Of a DNA stretch of 64,000 bases, positions 11,984 through 24,400 are shown in pieces (positions within the stretch are counted from its first letter, which is position 1; every line of letters starts with the position of its first letter). The position numbers and the translations under genes are program-made. The DNA is from Hypomyces perniciosus (Eukaryota > Ascomycota > Sordariomycetes > Hypocreales > Hypocreaceae), in assembly GCA_008477525.1 (NCBI GenBank), contig SPDT01000010.1:1054001-1118000 (forward strand), given 5' to 3'. The notes under the pieces were generated by a model. That model did no database searches. It was not told where the DNA came from and saw nothing but the letters and a program-made list of their open reading frames with translations.

Positions 11984-13229
11984 GGTTGTTGCAAAGCAAT
12001 TGGGGAGTATACTAACAAATTGGAGCTGCGCGACACAAGAAACAAGAGAGGCGTTTTCAGAGGTTTAAGTATGAACACGGCAAGGGAGCAGCAAGGCACA
12101 CTGTGTCGAAGTTGCTGCTGAGATAAGATCATAGGGTCCCCAAGAAAATATTGCACTACAAATATAGACGCACGGAGTAGAAGTACTGCCATACGTACGA
12201 AGTACTCCGTATTAATTTAGTACCTATATCGAATACGTATTAGCACACTACACAAGGTGTGCAGCACGTCTGAGAGGGAGGACATACACACCCACCATTC
12301 AACCAACATGAGTCATTCATTACATGGCTAGCCAGTGGGAAAACTTTTCGAGCGTCCATGTTCTCAACTTGCCATGTCCGTCGCCGACACCGGCTGGCGG
12401 AGATGATTCAGCATGGCCACTAGATTGTACAAAGTACATAGTACCCAGCATATGCGTAGTACTACTAGTAGCTGAATACGTACTGCTACCAAGTACTTCG
12501 AAGTTGAAAACCCATAACTACGTAGGGATGTTGGAGGATTCAATAAGCACTGCAAGGCGCCTGCAGGTGTGTGTATTAGTAGGAAGCACGGCGGCATTAT
12601 ATCAACCGGGAGTGCCAAATTCGGCCGGAGACCGATGGCGGCCGGGACTTCCGCACGTCATCAGGCCTTTCGGCGGGCGTAGACTTCGCTTCACAGGGCC
12701 CCTGCATCAATACATGTACTACGACGGAGTACCAGGAGTACTAATGTGTATGGTCTATTGCTGTGGTACCCAAGGTACCGAACAACGCAAGTGCGGTATT
12801 ACCAGAACTAGGACTGCAGCGGGTGCCAAAAGAGGTGCGAAGCACACATGTCCGGGATGAGCTTTTTCCACATCCATATGTTTACTAGAGAGCCTTTTTG
12901 CAGACCTTGCTGAGAGAAACCAGACATTCGAAATTGCAAATGATAGGATTTGGAAAGGAGATGTCATGGCATGTGCTCCATATACTTGCAAGCGGTGCTA
13001 GTATCTGCTAATCAACCTGTTTTATGTGAAGTGGATTTACCACGAGCTGAACCTATAACACCAACCAAATCTCTTGCCGCCTTTAACCGCATACAGTCAC
13101 TGGCAAGATATAGTACTACCTTGCATATGCCGTTCCCTAACTTGGCTCCCGTTTATTCAGCATCTTGCTACTCATCCATGAAATTGGACAAGAATGCCTA
13201 ACAATTCAACACTAGGAAGCTCCCTTCCC
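11984..13229. other. Upstream region of 3-PGDH / downstream of nap1
   Basis: About 1.25 kb with many short GTAC-centred near-palindromes (for example TACGTACGAAGTACTCCGTA at 12192-12211) and the TACGGAGTA motif (reverse form 12203-12211). An open frame of 178 codons at 12324-12860 (+) lacks recognisable domains and sits in this repetitive sequence; I do not call it. The region must hold the 3-PGDH promoter. Confidence 0.5.
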
Positions 13230-14675
13230 TCAACTCTGTTTGCACTCCGCCGCCTCTTGTTTGGGCTTGCCAGATTCGTCCTGTCACCTTACTGTTAGCT
13301 TTGGCAATGCTGGGATGGTTACACTAGCACTCACATCCTCATCAGACTCTTCATCGTCATCATGATCCTCACTCATATCATCCTCGTCATCATCTTCATC
13401 ATCGAAGTCGCCAGCCTCTAGGTCATCGTCGTCCAGTTCTTCGAATGCAAGTGCCTCGCCAGTGAACCAATCGACGGCACGGGGGATCAGCTTCTCCTTG
13501 ATATCCTCACCAAGCTGGTAGTCGAGCTCCAGGCGTTCTTCAATATCGGAAGCAATATCGTCATCGTCGCCATCATCGCCATCGGCAGGTGGCTTAGGAG
13601 GCGAAAAGAAATTGAAGAAGGACTCCGTGGGAACTGATTTTTTGACAATGCGGGTCTGCTTGGTGTCTAGGCAGAAGACATTAGACTCGAGAAATTGCTC
13701 AGACCAAGGCATTACTTACTCTTGTTTCTCTGCTTCTTTGCCTCAACTCGGACGGTGAGATCCTTGGTGGGATACCAATTGATCTTGTGGCCCTCCGCAT
13801 GATCATAGATGAAGTCACCGCCGTAGCCACTTTCATTCTGATAGAAATAGGTCTTGGTGATAGTCTTGTCACTGAAGAACTCGTTCTCTGCGAATTCGAA
13901 GATAAGGCGGAAACCAGGCTTATCAAGGTACTCCATACGGACATCGATGAGATGCTTGAGCGCAGCTTCATCACGGTCCGTTATCATCTCTGCGAGCGTG
14001 ACCTGGTTCTTCATTGCAGACAACCAGAATTCCGGAATTCCCTTCACATTGTCTGGTAGATCGGTCTGTGAGGGTTCCGCCGAGTCGCTGAGGTTTCGCC
14101 CGTCCTCTTCGTCGTCTCCCCGCTTTACCTCGTCTTCTGTGGGCTCGACATTGCCGTTGACGATGGCTGACCGCTTCTCATAGAGTGGGGTAAATTTGGC
14201 AAAATACTTCTTCTCAAGCTGGAGAACTTCTTCTTGGAACTCGGCCTCGAGCTTTGCATGATCCTTCTGGATTGCCCGTAGGCCGGAAACTCGACGGCGA
14301 ACAGGGGCTGGTAAGGACTCTATGTATCCGGATGACTGCCCGATGAGAGAACCGAGCCGTCCCTGGATCATTTGCACGAGTTTGGGGTTCTGGGCGAAGA
14401 TGGAGGCAGCGGCAACACGTTCCATGTCATCTGCAAGAACTCTGGCATCAGAAAATAGTCGTAAGAAACTGCGCTTGGGAACTCACCCTCTTTGATGCTA
14501 GCCACGCCGGGCTGCTGTGCGTGGGAAGAGATGGGCGCATTGGTTGCGGGTGTGTTCTGCGGTGTGCTGGGGGCGGGGTAGTTAGCATCATCAACTGTGG
14601 TTAAACCCTGAAAACGACGATTACTTACGGCGCAGTCAAAGGGTCGGACCGCTTGCTTCGAATAGGCTCAGCCAT
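13230..14675 (-). CDS. nap1: Nucleosome assembly protein Nap1
   Basis: Five exons (minus) 14675-14629, 14566-14487, 14430-13720, 13666-13335 and 13280-13230, encoding 406 residues. Nap1 is a histone H2A-H2B chaperone that shuttles between cytoplasm and nucleus. The NAP fold covers about residues 45-330: a long dimerisation helix ([30 protein letters not shown]), then [13 protein letters not shown] and [23 protein letters not shown]. The C-terminal tail is strongly acidic (runs of Asp/Glu in exon 4) and ends [16 protein letters not shown], encoded by a separate 51-nt exon. CKQS is a CaaX-like ending, as in fungal and animal Nap1 proteins, which can be prenylated. All introns are 53-62 nt with canonical ends. 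A divergent promoter is shared with the P5B ATPase. Confidence 0.95.
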
Positions 14676-15517
14676 GGTGCTTGCTTGGCAGACGCAGAGG
14701 CATACAACAGCAAGCGAGGTGTGTTGAGGGTATGAAGAGAGAGGGTGAGAATGGAAAGTTGAAGAACACGGAAAGCGTTGGCGCTCGCTCAAATTTGGTG
14801 GGGCCCTGTCAAGAAAATTTGGCTGGCGTTGCGAGCTTGTTGGGCGCGTCGAGCTCACCGCGAAATCCCCCCATACAGTGCCAAAAACAAAAGTCTTGGG
14901 TTTTTTAGGCCTTTCTTGTCGGTGCTATGTACCTGTAGTACGAAGTACAGGCCTACTAGGTACCTAGGTATGTAATGGCTGAAACCAGGCTTGCCAGGCC
15001 TGTCATGCACAATTCCGTGGTAAGGAGTAGTAGTACTACATACGAAGTACTTCAGAGTACTAACGGAACAGAGGTACTTACCCCCCAGTATGAAGTACCT
15101 TAGTACCTCCTGTCAGTGTCAACCTGGCCTGTCTGGATGACCTGTTGCCTTATCAGGTTACCAAGAATGACCTTAGTCATCGGACGCGATGAATTTGACG
15201 CCACACTTTAACGCCTAAAGTATCTGTTAGATAGGATTAGCGCGCAAATGTGTCTGCTTTCCTGACGTCCGTTGCCGTCCCGTGCCTTCACTCATCTAAT
15301 TTGATATTTATGTTTTCACTCTCATGCTTCATCTCATAGGCATGCAAATAGAGACCAATCCAACTCATCAACTCATCCGCATTGATCAACCTCCTTTTTT
15401 TTTGTCCAACGGCGTGAATTGGTAACGACTCTGGTCCCTGGATACGCGTTCTCTCTGCCCTTGCACCATTTGGTCATCGCAGCCGCTATGAAGAGCGGTT
15501 CTGAATGATATAGAGTC
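14676..15517. promoter_or_regulatory. Divergent promoter region nap1 / P5B ATPase
   Basis: 842 bases between divergent start codons. It contains a cluster of GTAC-centred repeats (about 14,930-15,110), including CTAGGTACCTAG-like and GAAGTACTTC-like short palindromes. No coding region recognised. Confidence 0.5.
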
Positions 15518-18500
15518 ATGGAAGACAATGATGCACCGAGAAAGGGCCAGGGCGATGGCCTGACCACGACGCATGCCTCCCTCTATCGTCTCAATACGAA
15601 CCAGAGCACTTCCAGTATTTTTGAGGATGTTGAGATGGCGCATGATGAAGTGAGTCTCAAACCTTATGATGCCTCCATTCATCCCGCATTGTGATTGACT
15701 TACCTCGATTGCAGCTCTACTCTGGCCCTGTCGCCGAGAGCTTGCCAAGCAGTGTCTCGGCATTTTCACATCGCCGAGCTCGTGCTGACTCTATCGCAAG
15801 CTTCACCTACTATGAGCCGGAGGCAGATCACGACTTAGATGCAGATGACCGCCGTGCATCGATTCACCGGGCAACGGGTGACGATTTCGCCGAAGACCAC
15901 CCTGGCGACGTTTCGGGTTTCGCCCCGGCTGTCTTTGACGATGAAGATGAGGATTCAGCAGATGATGAATATTTGGCCTCTAATCACGACTATGTACTTC
16001 ATCGCTGCTCATCAACACAGTCTCGCAACTCGGTCCACGCGCGCCTCCTTCGCAGAGATAGCAACGTCACAGCCGCTAGTTCTCGCCCCGAATGTCGCAT
16101 CAGCCAGAAGGTTTATATGGAGAGTGAAGATCTTACCATTGCCATTGCTGGATTCTGCACAAGCTATGCGGGGTATTTGACCTATGTCTCGCTGTGTATT
16201 CTATCCTGTGGTCTCGCTTTTCTTCTATTTCGGTGGTTACCCCGATGGTACATTGGGATTCTGGGCCGACCTTGTCCCCTAAAAGATTGTGATTGGGTTG
16301 TTATAGAGAATCAATGGGGGGAACTGTCCATCTTACAGGTCAACACTCAAGCCTATGGCCGACCAGTTTCGACAGTGTTTGGTTTGCCTGGAAAGATACT
16401 GAGTTACGGCTTGGATGATGACAACGATCCTCTCATGAACGACCTTCGAACACTTGACTATCGCTACGTTCGGCTCTTTTTTCACCCGCTCAAGAATAAG
16501 TTTGTCCTTTCAAATGGCTGGAAGGACCCTGATTGGACTGATGTGCGGGTGGTACGGTCTGGCCTTGACAACGACGAGAAGATGACTCGCGAAGCCATAT
16601 TCGGAAGTAACCTCATTGACATCCAGCAGAAGTCCATCGGCCAGCTGCTTGTCGACGAGGTAAGTTTGACACTTGGTTTTCAAAGGCCTCTTCGGGGTTA
16701 TGTTAATTGGCATACGTATGTTGACTCTACGTCATAGGTTCTTCATCCCTTCTATATCTTTCAAATTGCCAGTCTCATCCTTTGGTCGCTTGATTCGTAC
16801 TATTATTACGCTGTATGCATATTTGCCATGTCCGTTGGGAGCATCTCAACCACGTTGTTTGAAACCCGCGCTGTAAGTTTGGCCTACAAACTAATTTCCA
16901 GGTATAATAATCTGATCTCGTAGACAATGAGTCGACTTCGCGATATTTCTCGTTTTGAGTGTGATGTGCGAGTTCTCCGAAACGGCTTCTGTAAGTGACC
17001 AACTCCGTTCCATTGATGGGTGCTGTTATTGACATGATACACAGGGAAATATATATCTTCAAGTGACTTAGTTCCTGGTGATGTGTACGAATTAAGCGAT
17101 CCAAATCTTACTCAGTTCCCAAGTGATAGTCTATTGCTTACTGGAGACTGCATAGTCAACGAAAGCATGCTCACCGGTATGCTTGTGATGTTTATGCCTC
17201 ATAATACCACATTCTAACGAGATCACAGGGGAGTCTGTTCCAGTCTCGAAGCTTCCAGCAACAGATGAGGCCTTGGAGCAGATGGACCTTGGAGCATCGA
17301 CTGTATCAACTGAAATTGCACGCCACTTCCTCTTTTGTGGCACAAAAATTATCCGCACAAGGCGTCCACAAGAAGACCAGGACGGGGATGCTGTTGCTCT
17401 TGCTCTTGTAGTCCGGACAGGCTTCAATACTACCAAAGGCGCTCTTGTGCGATCGATGCTATTTCCGAAACCATCTGGCTTCAAGTTTTATCGGGATTCG
17501 TTCAGATACATTAGTGTTATGGCCGTTATCGCTCTCCTTGGATTCGTTGCATCTCTCTTCAACTTTATACGGCTGCAACTTGAGTGGCATTTGATCATTG
17601 TTCGTGCCCTTGACCTTATCACCATCGTTGTTCCTCCTGCTCTCCCAGCAACCTTGGCAATCGGCACAAATTTTGCCCTGGCGCGGTTGAAAAAGAAACA
17701 AATCTTCTGCATTAGTCCACAAAGGGTAAATGTTGGTGGCAAGCTGGACATCATGTGCTTTGACAAGACGGGAACACTTACCGAGGATGGCCTTGATGTT
17801 CTTGGAGTTCGCGTGGTCTCACCAGACGTAAAAAAATTCAGTGGGGTCATTTCAAAACCACAGTCGTTCGAACAAGGCGATTTGAACCCAACATCTCGGA
17901 GCACTCTCAGAGCAGCTCTTTACACGATGGCAACCTGTCACTCCCTTCGTTCGGTTGATGGGGAACTTGTTGGTGATCCTTTGGATCTCAGAATGTTCGA
18001 ATTCACGAATTGGTCGTTCAAAGAGGGGAGACAAACCGTGTCAGAAGGCGAAGACGAGGAGCAAGGAGGGCTGGCGCCGTCAATCGCCCATCCCCCAGAC
18101 GTATGAACCCCCAGCATTCAGTGTGAATAGTGCTGACATGGATATACTATAGGAATCCCTACAGCTTGGTGTGCTTAAATCCTTCGAGTTTGTATCCCAG
18201 TTGCGACGTGCCAGTGTTATTGTCCGTCACTTTGGACAAAGGAGTGGCGATATTTTTGTTAAAGGGGCCCCAGAGGCGATGCGCGAAATATGCCGCAAAG
18301 AAAGCTGTATGTGGAACTTGTTTTGTTTTGTATATCTTTTTTTTTCTGACAAATCGATTTCACAGTTCCAAAAGACTACGAGGAACTCCTGTCATACTAC
18401 ACTCACAAAGGTTACCGTGTCATCGGTTGTGCCACAAGGCATCTAAATCGACTGAGCTGGGTTAAAGCACAGAAGATGACACGATCTGAGGTCGAAAGCG

Positions 18501-20176
18501 ATCTTGACTTTGTTGGCTTCATTATTTTTGAGAATAAACTAAAGCCTAGCACTGCAGAGGTGTTGAAGCAACTCAAGGAATCCAACATTGGCACCGTTAT
18601 GGTAACTGGAGACAATATCCTGACGGCCATCAGCGTTGCAAGAGAATGTGGCCTCCTCGATCGCAGCGCACACTGTTTTGTACCTCGATTTATCCACGGT
18701 TAGCCCTTACTTCAGATAAATGTAACCGCCTTAGGAGATGATACTGACCTTGACAGGGGATTTCCGTGATCCCACTGCAGAGCTGCAGTGGGAGAGCATT
18801 GACAATAGCATTTACTGTCTTGATCAATCGACCTTGGTGGTAAGCCAAATGCCGAACCAACATTTTCTGCGAGGATTGGGGACCATCTGACCAAACATGA
18901 ATAGCCTCTTCCTGCGCCACCTGAAGGCGATACGTCTCTTCCGTACGACATTTCGAATATTCGAAACTATTCCTTAGCTATCAGCGGAGAGGTTTTCCGG
19001 TGGATAGTGGACTATGCTCCAGCAGAAATCCTGCGAAAGGTATGTTTCCCCGCGACATCCTGGGATCGAACTAACAGGCCGTGAAGATGCTTGTGAAAGG
19101 GAAGGTGTTCGCGCGCATGTCTCCGGACGAGAAGCATGAATTAGTAGAGAAACTGAAGAGTATTGACTACTCTTGTGGCTTCTGCGGAGATGGAGCGAAT
19201 GACTGCGGAGCCTTGAAAGCTGCGGATGTTGGCATATCGTTGTCCGAGGCCGAAGCGTCAGTAGCAGCGCCATTTACATCGCAAGTCTTCGATATCCGTT
19301 GCGTTCTTGAAGTCATAAGGCAAGTACCATATGCCATAGCTCTCCGGATTATGTTGCTGATATTCATATAGAGAAGGACGAGCGGCCTTGGTAACGAGTT
19401 TCAGCTGTTTCAAGTACATGAGTCTGTACTCGGCCATTCAATTCACAACAGTCAGTTTTCTCTATACAAAGGGGTCTAATTTGGGGGACTTTCAGTTTCT
19501 CTTCATTGACCTTGTCCTCATTCTACCTATCGCCATCTTTATGGGTTGGGCCGGCCCTGCCCCGACGCTTTGTCGTAAAAGGCCAACGGCAGACCTGGTC
19601 TCACGCAAGGTTCTAACACCGTTGCTGGGCCTAATGCTTATCAGCATAATGGTCCAAGCCATAGCATATGTGACAGTCAAGGAGCAGCCATGGTATGTGC
19701 CACCGAAGATGAAACACGATGAATCCAGCATCGAAAGCTCGGAAAATACAGCACTCTTCTTGGTGTCCTGCCTCGAATATATTTTCTCCGGGGTGATACT
19801 TAACGCGGGGCCTCCTTTCAGGCATCCCACTATGCAAAATTGTAAGCCAGTCCTGCGCCGCGTGAGTGAAGGCAACTGACGACATGTAGGGCCATTTATT
19901 TCCACAATCGTACTTACACTGGCCGCTGCCGGATACATGTTGCTGGCTCCTGCCCATTGGCTCAAGAAGCTGATGCAGCTGAGCAAGATGACCTGGGACT
20001 ATGAACTGTTCCTAATTATGCTGGGGTTGGTATACCTATCGGTAGCGTGGATATATGAAAAAAGTTTGGCGATCCGATTGGCGAGGCTACTGGGGAAAAT
20101 GTATGGGCAACTAACAGGAAGGGTGAAGAAGCGAAAGGAATACAAGTTGATAGAGGAGGATGTGTGGAACAAGTAA
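15518..20176 (+). CDS. ypk9: P5B-type ATPase, Ypk9/ATP13A2-like
   Basis: Thirteen exons: 15518-15649, 15715-16659, 16738-16872, 16924-16990, 17045-17176, 17229-18100, 18153-18306, 18366-18698, 18757-18839, 18905-19039, 19087-19319, 19372-19841, 19890-20176; 1325 residues. P5B pumps sit in vacuolar/endolysosomal membranes; animal ATP13A2 exports polyamines, and yeast Ypk9 is linked to metal tolerance. The membrane motif PPALPATL is the P5B signature (P5A has PPELP). [14 protein letters not shown] (Asp about 649, phosphorylated), KGAPE, MVTGDN and [16 protein letters not shown] are all present, so it should be active. About 190 N-terminal residues are cytosolic and acidic. The intron 19320-19371 appears to be GC-AG. 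The start of exon 11 (19087 versus 19078) was chosen because it keeps the conserved [15 protein letters not shown] join. Confidence 0.93.
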
Positions 20177-20370
20177 GTCTGGTCGTGGGGTAGCAATTGC
20201 TATCCTAAATGTGTTCCATGCCTGGTCCCTGAGCTGCGAGATAGGGAACACGTGTAAAAAACGATGTCCCGTGGGGGGCGGGCATAGAAGAAATTTCTCA
20301 GTTTTATCAAATAGAACAAATGTTATTTCGTCAAGGATGGAGACGAGGATACACCAACCATATACCTCAT

Positions 20371-21022
20371 TCAGCCAGCGTTATCTTTCTTCCACTGCTT
20401 GATCCAAGCTTCGATCCGATCCAGATTGGACTCCATCTCAGCGGAGCTGTTGCTCGTGAGCTCAATGACAATCTCCTCGTCAAAGGCCTCGCGCGCCTCC
20501 TGCAGGAGCACCTCCATAATCTCGGAGTCTAGGTTCTCTTGGAGCTTGGCCTCGGCGTAGTTTCTCCATGGTCTGTTAGCACACGTGCCATGAAAAGCAA
20601 GAAAGAAGGAAAAACCCACCTGGCCTTGAGGCGATCATACAGTGTCGTTGAGTCAACCCGCAGTACCACGACGAGGTCGACCCAGCTGCGTGGAAACAGA
20701 TCGCAGGCGTGCCAATCAATTATGCAGCCGCCCGCCTTCACGTCTTCTTCAATAACATCCAGCAACTGAATTATTTGAAATTGCACGGGGTTAGCAAGCT
20801 GTACATGGCCGAGCGGATTCGTCGCATCTGTCGCCTCACCTTATCCTCGTCCACAATCCAACTCTGATACTCGTCGCTCCAGCCTTCGTGGCATTCCTTA
20901 TCTTTGACCACCTGGTTCACAGATACATGTCGCAAGCCCGTCTTCTCTGCCAGGACCTCACTATGCGTCGTCTTCCCCACCCCCGGAGTGCCTGTGACGA
21001 TGATGTTTGGTGATGTCCGCAT
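20371..21022 (-). CDS. fap7: Adenylate kinase isoenzyme 6 / Fap7
   Basis: Three exons (minus) 21022-20840, 20765-20620 and 20563-20371, encoding 173 residues, the usual size. The Walker A loop GTPGVGKTT is at residues 11-19. The family signatures WSDEYQSWIVDEDK, GGCIIDWHACDLFP and LRVDSTTLYDRLKAR follow, and the C terminus is WIKQWKKDNAG. Fap7/AK6 is a small nuclear NTPase needed for the last cleavage of 20S pre-rRNA during 40S ribosome maturation and also has adenylate kinase activity. Introns are 74 and 56 nt. Its 3' end faces the P5B ATPase 194 bases away. Confidence 0.95.
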
Positions 21023-21478
21023 TGTGGCTGGCGCTCTCGAGTGTTTGTGGCACTAGCCATTAAAAGGAAATTTGTGTGGCAGTTGCTTCTTGCTGGCATT
21101 CGGTTACTGAAGCACGCTCGGTTTGATGAAAATTCGTCTCTAATAAATTATCATAGTACAGAGTACTCCGTATCTACTAGTATTATAGGTGTGTATCCAT
21201 CGTCATGTTATTGCAAAACAAAACAAATTTCCCAATCGCCACCACATAACCACCACTAAACAGTTAACAAAATCTGCTGCGCTTTGTCCATCGACATACA
21301 TCCCAAGCACATAGGTAGTAAGTAGTGCATGACTGTGACATCAGGCTCCTCCAAGGATACGCTCATAATCTCCTGACGCACAAATTAAATACCTTGACAT
21401 AAAACAAGTCCAGAAATCATTGCGTCTCTATTCGACATGAACAAGCCATCGCTGCGTAGCGCTCTACGTGTTTCCCGC
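21023..21478. other. Intergenic region Fap7 promoter / myosin V 3' flank
   Basis: 456 bases holding the Fap7 promoter and the myosin V 3' UTR. It carries one TACTCCGTA motif (21164-21172). No gene recognised. Confidence 0.5.
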
Positions 21479-24400
21479 CTATTGCTCTGTTTCCGATTCA
21501 ACGACCTCCGCCAGCTCCTGTTGCCCGTCAAAGCCATCACTATCGCCATATTCCAGTTTTTCCTGCTGTGCAATGGCCTGCGCCGAAACAATTTCCGCTA
21601 ACCTCTTTAGGCGTGGAGTTTGTAGCCCTGAGCACTGCGCATTAGCTTCATCCTAGGTAGCGAATCTGTAAGCCACTCACATGATGGTGTATACGTTTCG
21701 AGCGCTGTGATAGCTCGGGGTTCAGCAATTTCGTAGGGCCCGCTGTCATCCATGTCCACTGCCTGAAGAAGCAGTACGTCACTCTTTTCAGTCACTCGCG
21801 AGGCCACTGCCTTCATTATCTCCCCGTTAATTGGCTGCTCATAGTCTGCAACTAGGTATTGGTTCAGAAGTTTCTGAATCTGATTTGGTGAAAGCCTGCA
21901 GAATTGTCAGTCATACCATGCAAACCTGCATACCAGTCAGACATGGACTCACATCCAACATATGTCCTGAATGATCTCGATATCGTTTAATGTCGCCTTT
22001 TTGAGCTGGAGGAGCTTCGTTGCTTGCTATAATCAGAGGGTATTAGCTCGTACCGCACACAGTCCATCTGAAGGTTGTTTAATCTTACCATGAGATGCTC
22101 CAGTTGCAGTGTGCCTTCGGGCATATCATGGCTCTTGCACCATTCCTCAATGCGCGTGATATTGTAGTTAATCTGTAGGCCTCGTTTCCATGACAAAAAG
22201 TTGCGACGCATGAGCAAGTCATTGAAGGCTGTGATACCAACTAGACGTAAAAGCTCCGTGACTGTCTGTGTGATGATCGAGTCTTCTAAGTAATAGGCCT
22301 TCATAGCTCGAAACACGCTGTTCAGCAAGCTCAGCAAATTATCCATGGTGTAAGCTGGCGCCGAGTTTGACTGCAGCAATTTGCCAAGAAATCGATTGCT
22401 CTCGTTGGTGATGAAGCCAGGGAGCGATTGTGACTCAATTATAGCGGGGATAACCATCTTCTGCAGCTTCTTCTTGAGGACCTTCATCCAAGTGTGATAA
22501 ATATTGAACTCGAGGCTCTCGAGATCATGCTTGACTATGTCCAGTAGACGGTCATACTCATAATTGTCCGTCTTCTGGGTCTGGTACCAGTCTTCCGCCA
22601 GAAAGACGAACGAGAGCATTTCGTGAACATTAGATAGCCAGAAAGCACCAGGGTTGATGGCCTCATCACCATCATGCTGCATCACTTCCTGTTGGATTGA
22701 CTGCATCACATTGGCAAGGAAACGTTCCGACTCTTTGACAAAGCCATTATTCCACATCTCAGAGGTCACCAGGTTGATGAGATATGATGGGAATAAAACC
22801 TCTTTATCAGAAGGAGGCGGCGTCGTGTTCGGCGACGGAATTTTCAGATTGCGTATCAGACCCATAGTAACCTCCTCATTAAGACCGTCTTCATCCGCAA
22901 GAAGAGTTTCGAGTTCCATTTCGATGTTATCAACGCCAGGGATGAAAGTCGCACCGGGTAGGTTCTGGCGATGGGCAGTGCTGGTAACAGCCATTGATAC
23001 GGGACGAGGATTATAGGCACCGCTGAAGCGATCTAGTTCACGTGGCTCTGCGCCAGCGCTTCGGCGCTTAGGCTTCTTCGATGAAACAAGATTAATCAGT
23101 CCACTGGCGACGGTGGGTGCTGGAGTGACACCATTGGCACTTTCGCCATTGACCGGTGCGCCTCTCTTGGCGAGCTCCAACGCATCTCGGAGCGCCTCAA
23201 GCTCTTGCCTGAGGTTGATGTTATCCCTCTCCTGTTCCATGCTTGTCTCTTTTGCCGTGTCCAGCTCGGTACTGGTCATGCGAAGCGATTCTCGAAGCTC
23301 TCGTTCTTCCTCCTGCATACGCTTGATATTCGTTGTAGATTCATCAAATGCCTGTTGAAGCTTTCTCATCTCATCTTCCATGGCTTGAAGACGTGCAACT
23401 GCAATGCCCGCTTGATTGGCTTCCGTCTGCAGCTCCTTAGTTCGTGCCTCGAGGGCGTTGTGACGATTCTTCCAAGACTTTAGTTGACCCTCATAGCTTT
23501 CCACTTGTGATGCTAAGTTCTTATTCTTCTCCTTCATCGAACCCAAACTCTGAGTTAGCTCAACCACCTTGTTCTCGAGTTTGTATGAGATCTGCTTAAG
23601 ATCGCGAGCCTCTTCTCGCATCTTCTTGTAGTCTCGACGCGCCCGCCTACCACGCCACAAGCTTTGAATCAAGGTTACTTTCTTGCGGTATTGTCTCCAT
23701 GTCCGGAGTTGTCGGCGCGATCTCCATACCCTCTGGATCACGAGGGCTGCATTGCCTACTCTCGTCTCCATGATCTGCTTTCTGCGCAAATAGCCCTTGG
23801 CAGCCGACTCAAACAGAATCATATCCTTCCGGATGCATAGGAACTTCTTGCGTTGCTTGTGTCCACGCCAGACACGTTGGATCGTCGTAGCAGCCCGGAT
23901 TGTTCGTAGCCCTTGCGCTTGCTTCCTGGCCATGTATGCTCGGATTGCGGACTGGGTAACGATGATAGCCTCACGCGCTTGTAGGTAGCGGCGTCGGTAA
24001 TACTTTGCCTTTAGATTCTTCTGAATCATGATCGCGCATTCATTAAGACGGTTCGTTCGTAAATTCTCCAAGAAGGCCAGCATGCCGGCACGGAAGAAGA
24101 TCTTCGTCAAGCCTAGTTGATACTTGTCCAAGCCTTTGCCTGTGCTCGTACCAAGTGCTTTGGTTAAGATGGCATCCGCCATTTGGCGGATTTCAGAGGT
24201 CCATTGACTCGAATGAATGAGCATATAATACCGGAGGGCAAACTCTTCATACGTCCAACGTGTCGGATAGCCGGCGCAGCTGATACGAACCGTCTCGAGA
24301 ACACCACAGGCTCGCAGTTGGCTGAGAACCATAGGCCCTTCGAATTGCCAGGCCTCTTTTGCCTCGTTCGGTTTGATGCATCGAATGTAGTGCACATCGG

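Noticed and set aside
12324..12860. 178-codon open frame on the plus strand
   Set aside because: Lies in repetitive GTAC-rich intergenic DNA, has no recognisable domain and no splice partners; likely chance.
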